This document shows positions 53,610 through 64,000 of a stretch of 64,000 nucleotides of DNA, piece after piece (position 1 is the stretch's first letter; every line of letters begins with the position of its first letter). This stretch comes from Allolobophora icterica (Eukaryota > Annelida > Clitellata > Crassiclitellata > Lumbricidae), in NCBI GenBank assembly GCA_963556255.1, contig OY744608.1, forward strand, positions 27,437,028 through 27,501,027. Direction: 5' to 3'. A program made the translations under genes and the position numbers. The notes below the pieces were generated by a model. That model was not told the origin of the DNA, ran no database searches, and saw nothing but the letters and a program-made list of their open reading frames with translations.

Positions 53610-53669
53610 CCTTAAATGCACGCCAAATGTCAATGATACACTTTAAGCAAAATAATTGTAAATTAAGCT

Positions 53670-53750
53670 GTAACGCACATGAGCGCCTCTGAATGGTCTA
53701 TACCGCGAGAGGCGCTTTATAAATGCCCATATACAATACAATACAAAAAC
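53670..53750 (-). other. CR1-like LINE 3' tail in unit C 3' flank
   Basis: GAGCGCCTCTGAATGGTC...GAGGCGCTTTATAAATGCC with ATACAATACAATACAA is the conserved 3' hairpin and tail of the CR1-like family seen at 59720 and 61195. Inserted relative to units A and B. Confidence 0.65.
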
Positions 53751-53867
53751 AATAATAAGTCTAAAATTCTTTGGCAAAACTGTCATGATTTCTAAAAGTA
53801 AACATAAAAAAATATACGAAGACAATGAAATAGTTTATTAGAATGCATAGCGATCGAGTTTCAACAA

Positions 53868-56800
53868 TCAGAGCAAAACGCATGACTGCTTGTTCTGCTT
53901 TTCTGGTGGCTGAAGTACGGATAAGATGGCTTCGTCGAAAACATTTTTGAGACCTTTCTGTAAACAAAAAGCATCAGCAATTAATACATTCTGTTGGAGA
54001 ACAACAATCGCCTGCTTCCTGATCTAAAGCGTTAATTAAAAGTTAAGTGCAGGGCACCAGCTTATTCACGAGCGCTGCGTCAAAGTCAGAGAGGTTGTCC
54101 AAAAGATACCAAGTGAAAAACGAAGTCCAGACTGTTACCAGAGTACTTGAAGGCGTCGCGTAATGGATGCATGGATCAGAGTAAGATTTACTGAAGAGGT
54201 GGTATTTACATATATTGAATTGACAGACTATGGAGTAATAGATAAGAGTTAGATCCTGGTCTTCTGAAGATTGCATATGGCAGATGGTGGTGGGTATTGA
54301 GAAGAAGCACTTGCAGTATTCGGAAGAGTACCACAGTCGAGGAGCAATGTGGTATATGGATCGGCTACTGGGGCAGTGAACCTATTCGACGCTGTAAAGA
54401 TTGAGAAAAACTACAAGCTTATTTACAGTTTGGTGACGTACATATAACTGAAACAAATAGTTGCTTCACTGTTGTGTGCGTCTAGTAGGCCTATCAAACC
54501 AAAGAGTCTCGTATATGGTTAACAGTTGATATATGCAGCATGTTAGTGCTTAATTGTGCAACATGATCAGAATGATGCTTTAGCAGGACGTGTGCACTGC
54601 ACATTACACTCGCTAACTTTGACTCTCTGGAATGGTCGACGGTCGTGGAGTGCCATATTTGATTACCGTCATGAGTGCTATACAAAGGTACATGCATATA
54701 CTGACTGGGATATTTTTCAACCTGACTGGTCGATCAAACCGCGGAATTCTGGAATTCTAGCCACTGGCGGCGACCTTGTTTGACAGGCGAGGAAACACTT
54801 TTGAACTGATCTGGTAAAAAAAAAGAGTTTTGAACTAATCTGGTAAAAAAAAGAGGTCCAAAACTTATTCGCGCTCACGCGTCAAAGATTTTTATAACCT
54901 TTCATTGGTGTTTCTTCAAAATGTGGGGGATGTATGGCGTGTCCCCCCCCCACTCTTAAAGGCGGGGTCTTATCCCCCTCAACCCCCGGGATCGCCGCCC
55001 ATGATTGTAGCTCAATTGGTCTGCATATGCAGTGATCGTTATTGTCGTACCAGCTTTGCCTGATATATGATCAAAGTCAGGTCCTATCATCACTTTCCAA
55101 CAACTTAGAAGTCCTCTGAGCACAAATATCTGTATTGAGGATTTGTTTAATTTCCGTCTATAGACACGGAATAATTCTACAATGCCGAAGATTTAGATGT
55201 ACCTGTGTGAGCGCTGAGCATTCGACGTACTTAGATGCCCCCACATCCTTGGCGACTTTTTGTCCCATTTCAAAGGAAGTGGGCTTCTGACGAATCTTGG
55301 CAAGCCTTTCAATCGTCTGAGCGTTGTCCCTCAGATCCGTCTGAGTCCCGACGAGAAGAAAAGGAGTTCTACGACCACAGGACTCGGTGATATCTGGCAC
55401 CCACTGGCAATCAAAGTACTAATCATTAGAGTTTAGGCCTACGTGTCTTTCAGTGATTTATATAACCCTTTCAGCATGTGAAAAACGCACAAAACTTACT
55501 TATACAAGTTGATGTTATAGGATATAATATTATGTATAAAGCAACAGGTATACATATAGTAGGGCAGTAGGCAATAACAGTTATACGTATATACTTCAAG
55601 TTAAGTTGAGCCAAACATTTGGGTGTTAATTCTACTTCTATATATAGGCCTATAGCATAAATTAGGATCGTTATCGTCAGAATTCCGTCTTACGAATCAG
55701 CATCATAGGCCTATATCTCACTGTGGCTTTGTACATCTGTAAGTTTCGACCGAGCGATCGAATGATTCGTTATAATACAAGCCTTCAACGAATTATCTAG
55801 AGTTGTTTTTGTTATAGAAATTGGAAGTTCGACCCCTTAGCAAAATAAGTCAACTCTGTTAACCTTTAAAAGTCAGATAGATTTTAAGATTTACTATAAG
55901 CGTATACTTTCGGGGAACGGGATACCCGTAACCCTCACTTTTAGGGCTGATGCATCGTACCCCCACTTCCAAATACTACGAGTAAACAATTCCCATCTGT
56001 ATTTGCCAAACGATCCTCTTCGTGTATTTTTGTTTCTGTCTAGTCTTGCATAGAAGACAGACGGACGGACGGACAGACAGACATTGTTATCAGTTTGTTA
56101 TGCTGCAAAAAATATATCCCACACTTTTACGTTCTACACCAAAATTACGTCCCTGGACAGGCATATAGGCCTATATCGTACTATAGATCATGCAATATTG
56201 TCTGTATGCGGGTAGCTGTCGATTTAATTGAGCATTATATGGATGTTTATAGAGCAATACAGTCATACAGATCTATAGGCCTACCTTTTCCTTGACATTT
56301 TCGAGCGACGCAGGCGATACAACTGAGAAACAGACGAGAAAGACGTTCGTTTGCGGGTAGCTGAAAGGTCTGAGTCGGTCGTAGTCCTCCTGGCCTGCAG
56401 TGTCGAAGAGTGCCAAGGTATGCGGTTTACCACCAATCATTACCGTCACGGCGTAGGTGTCGAATACCTAATGTGGAAAACATAGCACGTAGGCTATATT
56501 AATTAATGGGTAGCCTCTCATGCTCTTCTGTCTCTCTTAATCAGTTTATATCCATCCCTCCTCCTCATAAACAGTATAATAAATAATTAGGCCTATGCGA
56601 TGAATCACACACACAGTCACAGGCGTTATTTTCTGGGGACACGAGGGATACCCGTACCCCCACTTTTTTACTGGAGGGTACCGCAGGCGTACACCCCACT
56701 CTTCTTGCCCAGAGGACACAATACCCATTGTTATTTTCTCAGAGGAATGCCTTCATTTGATCCCTCAAGACTCAAGAACAATACTTTGTACAGAGCATCA

Positions 56801-57057
56801 TCATCCTCGCTATCACGATCATCATCATCATCTTCATTTTTTGTTATTATTATTACTATTAACATTATTATCATCATCAATATAATTGGGTATGGCATAT
56901 TTAACAGTCTCAAAGGGGAAACAATGCGAAATTTGGTCCCCCCCCCACTTTGTAGACCGAAGTTACGCCTCGTGATAGTTGGTGGTAGCGGTGACGAGGA
57001 TGAAGATGGTGACGGTGCTTGCGATGATAATGGTTGTGGTGGTGGTGGTGGTGGTGG

Positions 57058-57116
<59 letters not shown>

Positions 57117-57294
57117 TCGATGGCAGTAAGGAGGAGAAGGAAGGCCTATGAAGTTCTATCTGCACTGATCGTAGCATCTGAATACGTACAGTGGGGACGT
57201 AGTCTCCAGGGAATCGGTTGGTTGTGTATGAGATTAGCATGCAAGTCTTTCCCACAGCTCCGTCTCCAACAGCTACGCACTTGAGCGACTGCAT
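53868..57294 (-). CDS. Cdc42-like Rho GTPase gene, unit C, intact
   Basis: Four coding exons 57190-57294, 56285-56467, 55203-55403, 53868-53957 (35, 61, 67 and 29 codons) make 192 residues, the size of Cdc42/Rac (191-192). Donors GTACGT, GTAGGC, GTACAT; acceptors CATTAG, TGCCAG, TTACAG; another acceptor (TCACAG) lies just before GCTATCACCATG, so a 5' non-coding exon exists upstream. Motifs: P-loop GDGAVGKTC (10-18), switch I Thr35, DTAGQE (57-62) with catalytic Gln61, [24 protein letters not shown] in the G4 position (TQ.D as in Cdc42), ECSAL (G5), and C-terminal CVLL for geranylgeranylation, as in Cdc42. The hypervariable tail (PPEKQNKQS) is less basic than usual. Known role of the family: membrane-bound GTP switch controlling actin and polarity. 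Introns 1 and 3 contain MITEs. Best candidate for the functional copy. Confidence 0.92.
54762..55003. mobile_element. hAT-type MITE with internal minisatellite (copy 3)
   Basis: CACTGGCGGCGA / ATCGCCGCCCATG; flanks ATTCTAGC and ATTGTAGC (7/8). Two TTTTGAACT..ATCTGGTAAAA units. It lies in unit C intron 3; empty sites in units A (28450) and B (34465). Confidence 0.87.
56620..56970. mobile_element. GGCGTAA-family MITE in unit C intron 1
   Basis: Starts CAGGCGTTATTTTCTGGGGA with ACCCGTACCCCCACTTTTT, and ends ACCGAAGTTACGCCTCG. Corresponds to the truncated copy at 36390 in unit B, hence older than the B-C split. Confidence 0.65.
57036..57120. repeat. (TGG)n(TGA)n microsatellite in unit C intron 1
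   Basis: About 7 TGG then about 19 TGA units, paralogous to 41379-41521. Confidence 0.95.
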
Positions 57295-57544
57295 GGTGAT
57301 AGCCTGTGAGACATAAATCGCTGGAATAAGAGTTCTTCTCAACTACAATGTTAGTAATAATAAGATTGAATAGTGTCTTGGGTCGGAGTAAATGTCTTAC
57401 ACATTGATGACTATGCAAGAAAAGAAAAATCAAGAAGCAAATCCTACATAAACTTATGCGTGTTTTCAAAATCATGTTTCCGGTCTTCTGTTGAGCATCT
57501 CTAAGCGAATAATGTAAATCAATTAGGGTCATATAATACGTAAG

Positions 57545-58790
57545 GGATTAAGGGATTAATTAAGGGATCAATTGGAAGATCATATTGCAGACGAACAAGC
57601 AGGATTTAGAAGAGATCGAAGTACTATACAGCAAATACTGATACTAAGACTAATAGCAGAAAAAGCTAAAAGAAAGAACAGAATGGTATACAACTGCATG
57701 CTTCATAGATTTCCAAAAAGCATTTGACTGGGTCAAACAGAGTGTCATATGGAAAACACTTCGATCGTATGGAGTTGGAGAGCAATTGGTGCAAATTCTG
57801 CAAAATGCTGGCGAACAGTCACAGGCACTGCAGGCATCAGTAAGGATAGACAGGGAACTAGGCGAATGGTTCAAAATCAGTATATATAGGCATAAAACAG
57901 GGAGACCCAGTCTCACCTATAGAATTCATTGGATACCTGGAAAGAGTAATGGATGATATACAAGACAACGGAACGGGAATATCTGTGCAAGGCGAAACAA
58001 TTAACAATCTAAGATTTCCTAATGACATAGATATCATAGAGGAAAATTTTGAAGCACTCCAACAGAATGTAGAACTGCTGGACATAGCAGGGAAGAAGGC
58101 AAACTTGAAAATAAACATCGATAAAGCAAAAGTAGTGGCATTTGGGAATGAAGAAATAGAAAGTAACATCAAAGTTGGAGAAGAAACCATCGAAAATGTC
58201 AAAGAATTTGTATACTTAGGGAGCCTGCTAACCTCAGATAATAACTGCACAAAAGAGATCAGAAGAAGAATTAATAAAGCAAAAGGGATAATGGCAGGAT
58301 TTAACAACATATGGAAGAGCAAAACAATGCCGCATACAACAAAGAAAAGAGTATTAGAAGCATGCGTATTCAGCGCAGCGTTGCATGCATGCGAAACATG
58401 GACGTTGAAAAAGGAAGACAAACAGAGGATAATAGCGTTCGATATGTACTGTTACAGAAGAATATTACAAATAAAATGGATACAGAAAATAACTAATGTA
58501 GAAGTGCGAAGAAGACTTAACAGCAGATCAGATATGGTATAAACCATAATGAAAAGGAAACTGAAACTATTTGGACATATATGTAGAATGGGCGATGACA
58601 GAAAGATAAAGAGTATAATAACAGGAATTATGGAGGGATCGGGGAGAAAACGAAGACCATGCAGGGAATGGCTACAGGACATAGAGGAATGGTGTGGGAT
58701 GAATATTCAGGAACTGACACACCGGGCACAAGACAGGGAGTCCTGGAAGAGAGTTATCAAATGTACAGTGGACACCTACGGGCTATCAGC
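57545..58790 (+). pseudogene. LINE ORF2 (RT palm to C-terminus), nearly intact 3' half
   Basis: Plus strand: DEQAGFRRDRSTIQQILILR, then after a frameshift FIDFQKAFDWVKQSVIW, IKQGDPVSP, LRFPNDIDII (at the site of the catalytic xADD box, here PNDI, so inactive), FVYLGSLLTSDNNCTKEI, ALHACETWTLKKEDKQRI, FGHICRMGDDRKIKSII and REWLQDIEEWCG, ending VDTYGLSAHG. 57949-58539 is open for 197 codons, and one stop precedes the next frame 58549-58790. The 5' half including endonuclease is absent. It inserted into the 5' flank of unit C. Confidence 0.88.
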
Positions 58791-58794
58791 CCAT

Positions 58795-58863
58795 GGAAGA
58801 AGAAGAAGAAGAAGAAGAAGAAGAAGAAGAAGAAGAAGAAGAAGAAGAAGAAGAAGAAGAAGA
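58795..58863 (+). repeat. (GAA)n tail of the LINE
   Basis: About 23 GAA units directly after the LINE stop region, a microsatellite-type 3' tail. Explains the poly-Lys, poly-Arg and poly-Ser ORFs. Confidence 0.9.
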
Positions 58864-59714
58864 ATACGCTCCACTTATTACGTCGATCTTCTCTTTATAG
58901 ATAGCCATATATATAAGCACATTTATGTTAAAAAGAGTGATCGACTGATCGTTAGATATGCATAGAGCTTTTGCTGATGCAAAGATTTTTATGGGATTCA
59001 ACGACAGCAAACGGATAGCCATTGCAACTGGTATCGCACCAGGTTTCAAATACAAGACGCATCGACCAACGCCTAACGTCGATCACTATAAGGCCTACCT
59101 GTTGCCTACTCTTGTATTACAGATAAGACTGATAAATGTAGCTAGTCCAGCCGAACACGTACTAGTGGAGGAATTATAAGAAATTCGACTCAACAAATTA
59201 GCAGGAAGTAGAGACTTGGCACAATTGTTAAGTAAGCCATACTGATGAAAATATCAAAAGTCCCCATAAATCCAGGCTGTGGTCAAGCCGCCATCTTGGA
59301 AAATGGCGGCCTAAATACGGATTTTCGACAATAACTTCAGAACCGTCACAGCTACTAAAATATACAAAAGAGCAAAAATACTCTTCATTAAAAGGGAAAC
59401 ATTTCTTGTATGTAACGTTGTTTTGTAGGATTAAAAATAAAAAAAGTTACATAGGATTAAAGAAAACTAATTCTGCATTTCAGTGTGATATACAAAGTGC
59501 AAATAGGTTTTATGACTTTTTTAGCAGAAAAGCATTACTCGACTCAACAAATTAGCAGGAAGTGGAGACTTGGCACAGTTGCTAAGTAAGGCCTACTGCA
59601 GACAAAAATATCAAATGTCCCCTTAAATCCAAGCCGCCATCTTGAAAAATGGCGTCCTAATTACCGTTTTACGGTAATAACTTCAGAACCGTCACAGCTA
59701 CTATTGTATTTTGT

Positions 59715-60250
59715 ATTTAAACATTTATAAAGCGCCTCTAGTAGGGTTTACCGTTCAGAGGCGCTCCCAGTGCCCAAGGCCGAGAGAAAAGAAATAAGTC
59801 TTAAGGAAAGCAAAAGAAGATGAGGGGTTACTTATTAAAATTTGAGAGCGAGTAGAAGGAGACAGTGTATTCCAGAGAGAGGGACCAATTGAGGCAAAAG
59901 ATCGGGACTGAGCCATAGCTGTTCTAGTATGAGGAACTGAGAGATCAAATCTGTCTGAGGAGCGAAGTGGACGATGCGAGGAGACAGAAAGAGGCCGGTG
60001 AATTACATCAATTAAATATTTGGGGGCGAGACCCCGCTGTGTCTTTGACACCAGAATAAGGATTTTGAACTTAATACGTGCAGAGAGAGGAAGCCAGTGC
60101 AGTTTCTCAAACATGAAGGATGAAATGCGTGAGTAGCGTGGCAGACGGGCAATTAATCTCGCAGCTGCATTTAGGACTGACTGCAGAGGCATGAGACGGA
60201 CCTTAGGAAGACCGATTAGAAGCGAATTGCAGTAGTCAATTCTCGAGCAA
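59715..60250 (-). pseudogene. CR1-like LINE ORF2 C-terminus and 3' end
   Basis: 145 open codons (60192-59758): MPLQSVLNAAARLIARLPRY, LHWLPLSARIKFKILILVSK, RGLAPKYLIDVI, DLSVPHTRTAMAQSRSFASI, GPSLWNTLSP and stop. The 3' UTR hairpin AGAGGCGC...GCGCCTCT ends in TTTATAAATG. 5'-truncated. It inserted into the left arm of the fold-back element. Confidence 0.9.
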
Positions 60251-60689
60251 ATACTAAAGCATACAAAAGAGCAAAAATAATCTTCAGAATCTGCTTTTGT
60301 GTTTTCAGATATATTATAATATATTATACATTATATATATATAGATACAGATATATATATAATATATACAGATATATATATAATATATACAGATATATTA
60401 TATTATAAGTCAAAACTTAAAACTCTTATATGAACGTGCTGGTGTCGGGAGTGCCTCTGAGTAGTTCCCTTGAAGAGGCGCTATATAAATCTTCGAATGA
60501 ATGAATAAAGTAAGTAAGTAAGTAAGTATATAACTTTATTACACCATTAGCAAACGCACAATGGGACAGTAGCTAGAATCATTGAATATAAAACATAGGA
60601 GTAATAAATCGAAATAAAAATTTATGAAATAAGTAAATAAGTAAGCAATTGTTTTCTTTTCATTTATACAATAACCTGGTAATGTAACC

Positions 60690-60910
60690 CTTCCCTGTCA
60701 GATGATCACATCGCGGTATCTCACGATTATGCGAGCCGAAGAGTATCCGGATAATCGTATTGGAGGGAGCAAATCATGGAGGACATGCACTGGGTTCCGA
60801 AGGATTGCAGCAAAGAGAGCATCATCCGCCTTAGAACACAACTGGTCAAATGTGGGAGTATCAGTTGGCAGATACCCTTGTCGCTTAAGTTTACGTATCA
60901 AAGCAGACAA
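60690..60910 (-). pseudogene. LINE-derived C-terminal fragment
   Basis: 70 open codons: LIRKLKRQGYLPTDTPTFDQ, CSKADDALFAAILRNPVHVL, HDLLPP. This resembles the tail found after RT in many LINE-type proteins of aquatic animals (from memory). Stops about 50 bp before a (TC)n tract. Confidence 0.6.
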
Positions 60911-60911
60911 A

Positions 60912-61024
<113 letters not shown>

Positions 61025-61194
61025 CTATTGGTAAATCCCCACCATACTGAAGACGAGTATAACTCACAATGAAATGCTCAATATGTGTAGCAGAAATTGA
61101 TGAGGGAGGCGAGGTATTCGTGGAAATGGGACTTTAAGACTGTCATTCAAGCAAGCATATCTGCTACTTCTCGCTGTCTTAAGACTTTTCTTTT

Positions 61195-61285
61195 CTCACG
61201 GAGTTCCTCGCACTGGGAGCGACTCTGATTAGGTCGTACTGCGAGAGGCGTTTTATAAATTCGTAAATACAATACAATAAATACA
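61195..61285 (+). other. CR1-like LINE 3' tail
   Basis: CGCACTGGGAGCGACTCTG..GCGAGAGGCGTTTTATAAATTCG followed by ATACAATACAATAAATACAAT, the same tail family as 53670-53750. Confidence 0.65.
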
Positions 61286-61287
61286 AT

Positions 61288-61500
61288 AATCCTCGGACAG
61301 AATCCCCCCATGCCAGGACATAATCTTCCAGGCTAGGATATAATCACCTCAACCATAGCCAACTGAGGGGAATTTTGTCCAGGGAATTATGTCCTACCCA
61401 AAATCGGGGATTTTGTCCGGGGATTATGTTCGGTGGATTATGTCCGGGGGACGATATGTCCGGGGGTTATGTCCTGGACTCCTGAAGATTATGTCCTACA
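61288..61500. mobile_element. GGACATAATC-type fold-back MITE
   Basis: Repeated GGACATAATC on one side and GATTATGTCC / GGTTATGTCC on the other with G/C tracts, similar in style to the arms of 33731-34291. It separates the two inner arms (61065-61108 and 61500-61545) of the larger fold-back element. Confidence 0.65.
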
Positions 61501-62166
61501 ATCCCTCATCAATACCTGCTTCACATTTTGAGCATTTCATTGTGAATCATAATTTATCTGAAAACAAGCAAACACAAAAGCAGATTCTGAAGATTATTTT
61601 TGCTCTTTGGTATGTTTTAGTAGCTGTGATGGTTCTGAAGTTATTACCGTAAAACGGTAATTAGGACGCCATTGTCCAAGATGGCGGCTTGGATTTAAGG
61701 GGACATTTGATATTTTTGTCTGCAGTAGGCCTTACTTAGCAACTGTGCCAAGTCTTCACTTCCTGCTAATTTGTTGAGTCGAGTAATGCTTTTCTGCTAA
61801 AAAGCCATAAAACCTATTTGCACTTTGTATATCACACTGAAATGCAGAATTAGTTTTCTTTAATCCTATGTAACTTTTTTTATTTTTAATCCTACAAAAA
61901 AACGTTACATACAAGAAATGTTTCCCTTTTAATGAAGAGTATTTTTGCTCTTTTGTATATTTAGTAGCTGTGACGGTTCTGAAGTTATTGTCGAAAATCC
62001 GTATTTAGGCCGCCATTTTCCAAGATGGCGGCTTGACCACAGCCTGGATTTATGGGGACTTTTGATATTTTCATCAGTATGGCTTACTTAACAATTGTGC
62101 CAAGTCTCTACTTCCTGCTAATTTGTTGAGTCGATTAATGTTTTTTCTGCTAAAAATCCTCTACTA

Positions 62167-62586
62167 TACGGTTCCTCCTCGAGCGTAAACAACTGACAAG
62201 TTTTGAGAAAGGCGCTATATAAGTTCGCGATTACGATTTGAATTAATCTAGCGCAAAGCATATATAACCTACCTAAATGAAATTGACGACGACTTGTAAC
62301 TGAACTTCTGATCGCAGTTAGGCCTCACTTTCATTCACCTGCTGACTGCTCGGTAGGTCTACTCGTCTGCTTTTATACAGTTGTGCCAGCGTATATGGCT
62401 ATTTTTAGAGTGATTGCGCAGCTTTATAAATAGGAAATGTAAAAGCCAGATCGATATACGATCGATCTGTAAAACTATGTATAAACCGGGCGGCGGTGAG
62501 TAGGCTGTGCAAGTTCAAAGAGACGAGTCTTCGATCATATCATAGACTGAAGTTGACAATAACGCAACCTGTTACCCAGAAGCAAT
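62167..62586. other. 5' flank of unit C continued
   Basis: Collinear with 13455-13840 and 45200-45590 up to AGTTCAAAGAGACGAGTCTT at about 62511. The promoter and non-coding first exon may lie here. Beyond 62530 the homology ends. Confidence 0.55.
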
Positions 62587-63185
62587 TTACTGCAGTGTGT
62601 ATTTGAGAGGAACCAAATGATCCAAATAGGTATCATCTGCATATTTTAGGAGGTAGTTAAAGCTATAGCTGGAGGTCTGATGCACAAACAGCACATGAGG
62701 GAGGGCCGAGCACCGAGCCCTGCACAATGCTAGGCTAGCATTGCTAGCGTTTATAATTACTGCTCCAGAAGTTGATCCTGCAAATCTAGTAACAAATGAC
62801 ATCTTTTATGGAAGTAGGAGATTAGCTAATTATATATTTGATCAGGGATGTCCAGGGATGCAAGCTTAGGCTAGTTGCGAGAGTTTACAGTGGCGAACGG
62901 TATCGGAAGCTTTCGAGAAGTCTGTTGAGATCGTTATCACATATTCATTTGTCTATAAAAGAGTTGTTACTTTATGTAGTAGAGCAATAATGGCTGGAGT
63001 CGTTGAACCGGTCGGCCGGAATGTATACTGGTCACCCATCTCATCATCAAATGGTGGATATTGGAAGGCCGGATATAGGTATCTTCTTACTATTAGTCGT
63101 TCCAAAGTTCTTGACAGAGTTGGGACAACTGATATTGGTCTGAAGTCGGGAGGAGTGGTATACATAGGACTTGACATTTTCGGCT
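62587..63185 (-). pseudogene. CR1-like LINE RT core remnant
   Basis: Minus strand: DFRPISVVPTLSRTLERLIV, YLYPAFQYPP, TFRPTGSTTPAIIALLHKV, then out of frame ITISTDFSKASDTVRHCKL, FVTRFAGSTSGAVIINAS and the catalytic box YADDTYL. This is the fingers and palm of a LINE RT; several stops and frameshifts. Confidence 0.85.
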
Positions 63186-63269
63186 TAGGTCGACTTATAG
63201 CCTAGTGATTTTCCATTGAGTGGGAACATGGTGCATATTGATTGACTGAAGAGATGAATAATCATAATA

Positions 63270-64000
63270 ATAAAAGATTTTATTTTTGTAAACTAAGCGC
63301 AAAATCCTGGGGCAAGTGTCCCCTTGCCCTCCCAGACGTCCATGATCAGTCCGATAGGCTATATAATTTTTCTAGTGCCTCAATTATTTTCGTTAGTTAA
63401 TCACGAAACTGCATCAGTGATTCAGTTCTTTCCACCCAGCGGGTTTCGCACATGCCTTTTAACTGTGCGTCTACAACATGAATTAGAATGTGGTCTTGCT
63501 TGGCTGAAGCGATAAAGAAAGACACAACTTCCTTGATGATACCTATGGAATTGGGTAGGTCTATACTCTGAACGGACGAGGTCGTCGACATTGACAAGTT
63601 TAGAGTGTGATTAAAGCAAGGGCACCTATAGTGGCATGAATAGCAGTCTTTCTTATCTCAGTCACGGCCCTAGTTGTTGTGATATCATCAGAGAGCATCC
63701 GTTTGTACCAATTCCATCACAATTCAGCGGATCTAAATTTAATTCTTGCATATGCCTATAATTACCAACTGGTCCAATGCTTTACCGCTCACTCTAGGCT
63801 CGAACGAAGGTGATCAACCCTCAAAACACCTATCTTGACCATCGGCAAACGCAATGAAGTCTTCGTGTCTTTTATTGCTGTGCACATCATAACTTATACA
63901 CAGACTCAATAATATTATTGAGAACTACGAGAAATATCGGTATAGTCAAAGGGCTGATCACTGATCAGTTAAAAATGCATGAGGTAATTTTCAAACGGCA
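63270..64000. repeat. Dispersed repeat shared with 30460-30990
   Basis: Starts near GGGGCAAGTGTCCCCTTGCCC; from 63680 it follows 30570-30870 closely. A 66-codon minus frame (63397-63597) reads RWVERTESLMQFRD, resembling the hAT transposase segment in which R(W)..R..S, so this may be an autonomous-element fragment. The repeat runs off the window. Confidence 0.5.

Overview
This window looks like nuclear DNA of an animal, most likely an aquatic invertebrate (inference). It has spliced genes with GT-AG introns, AT-rich intergenic DNA, long microsatellites, and a dense nested load of hAT-type DNA transposons, LINE fragments, a Penelope-like fragment and Ty3/Gypsy elements. A short palindrome, TAGGCCTA, is scattered throughout. 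I see no prokaryotic operons, rRNA or complete tRNA genes.

Left end (1-9026): two Gmr1-like Ty3/Gypsy LTR retrotransposons on the minus strand. The first runs off the window (gag and start of protease, probable 5' LTR at 2324-3041). The second, 3331-9026, is structurally complete: two apparently identical 432-bp LTRs, a 5-bp target duplication (TTATT), a tRNA-Leu-type primer site, a purine tract and one open 1370-codon gag-pol frame. Its integrase lies before RNase H, and the reverse-transcriptase palm is missing.

Rest of the window (about 9-62.5 kb): a minus-strand array of duplicated Cdc42/Rac-like Rho GTPase units. Unit D keeps only the first coding exon (10.9 kb). Unit A keeps a broken exon 3 and exon 4 (22.4-30.4 kb). 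Unit B is an open four-exon gene (32977-41691) with substitutions at catalytic positions. Unit C is an intact 192-codon gene (53868-57294). Flanking and intronic DNA is also duplicated, so insertions can be dated by comparing units: many elements sit in one unit with the empty site visible in another, including hAT-type elements with 8-bp target duplications, a MULE-like fold-back element and a 3-kb fold-back element.

Unit B intron 1 contains a decayed conventional Gypsy element (36.9-40.9 kb). Downstream of unit C, a 6.6-kb hAT-type element (46999-53609) contains a LINE fragment split by a 5-kb TIR element, which carries a DUF4806-like spliced gene with one in-frame stop.

The most unusual signal is that several paralogous comparisons show a TA in one copy replaced by TAGGCCTA (or TAGGCCCTA) in the other. 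This is a micro-insertion of GGCC flanked by a duplicated TA, and one case lies inside a coding exon. It resembles a transposon footprint or an unrecognised micro-insertion process.
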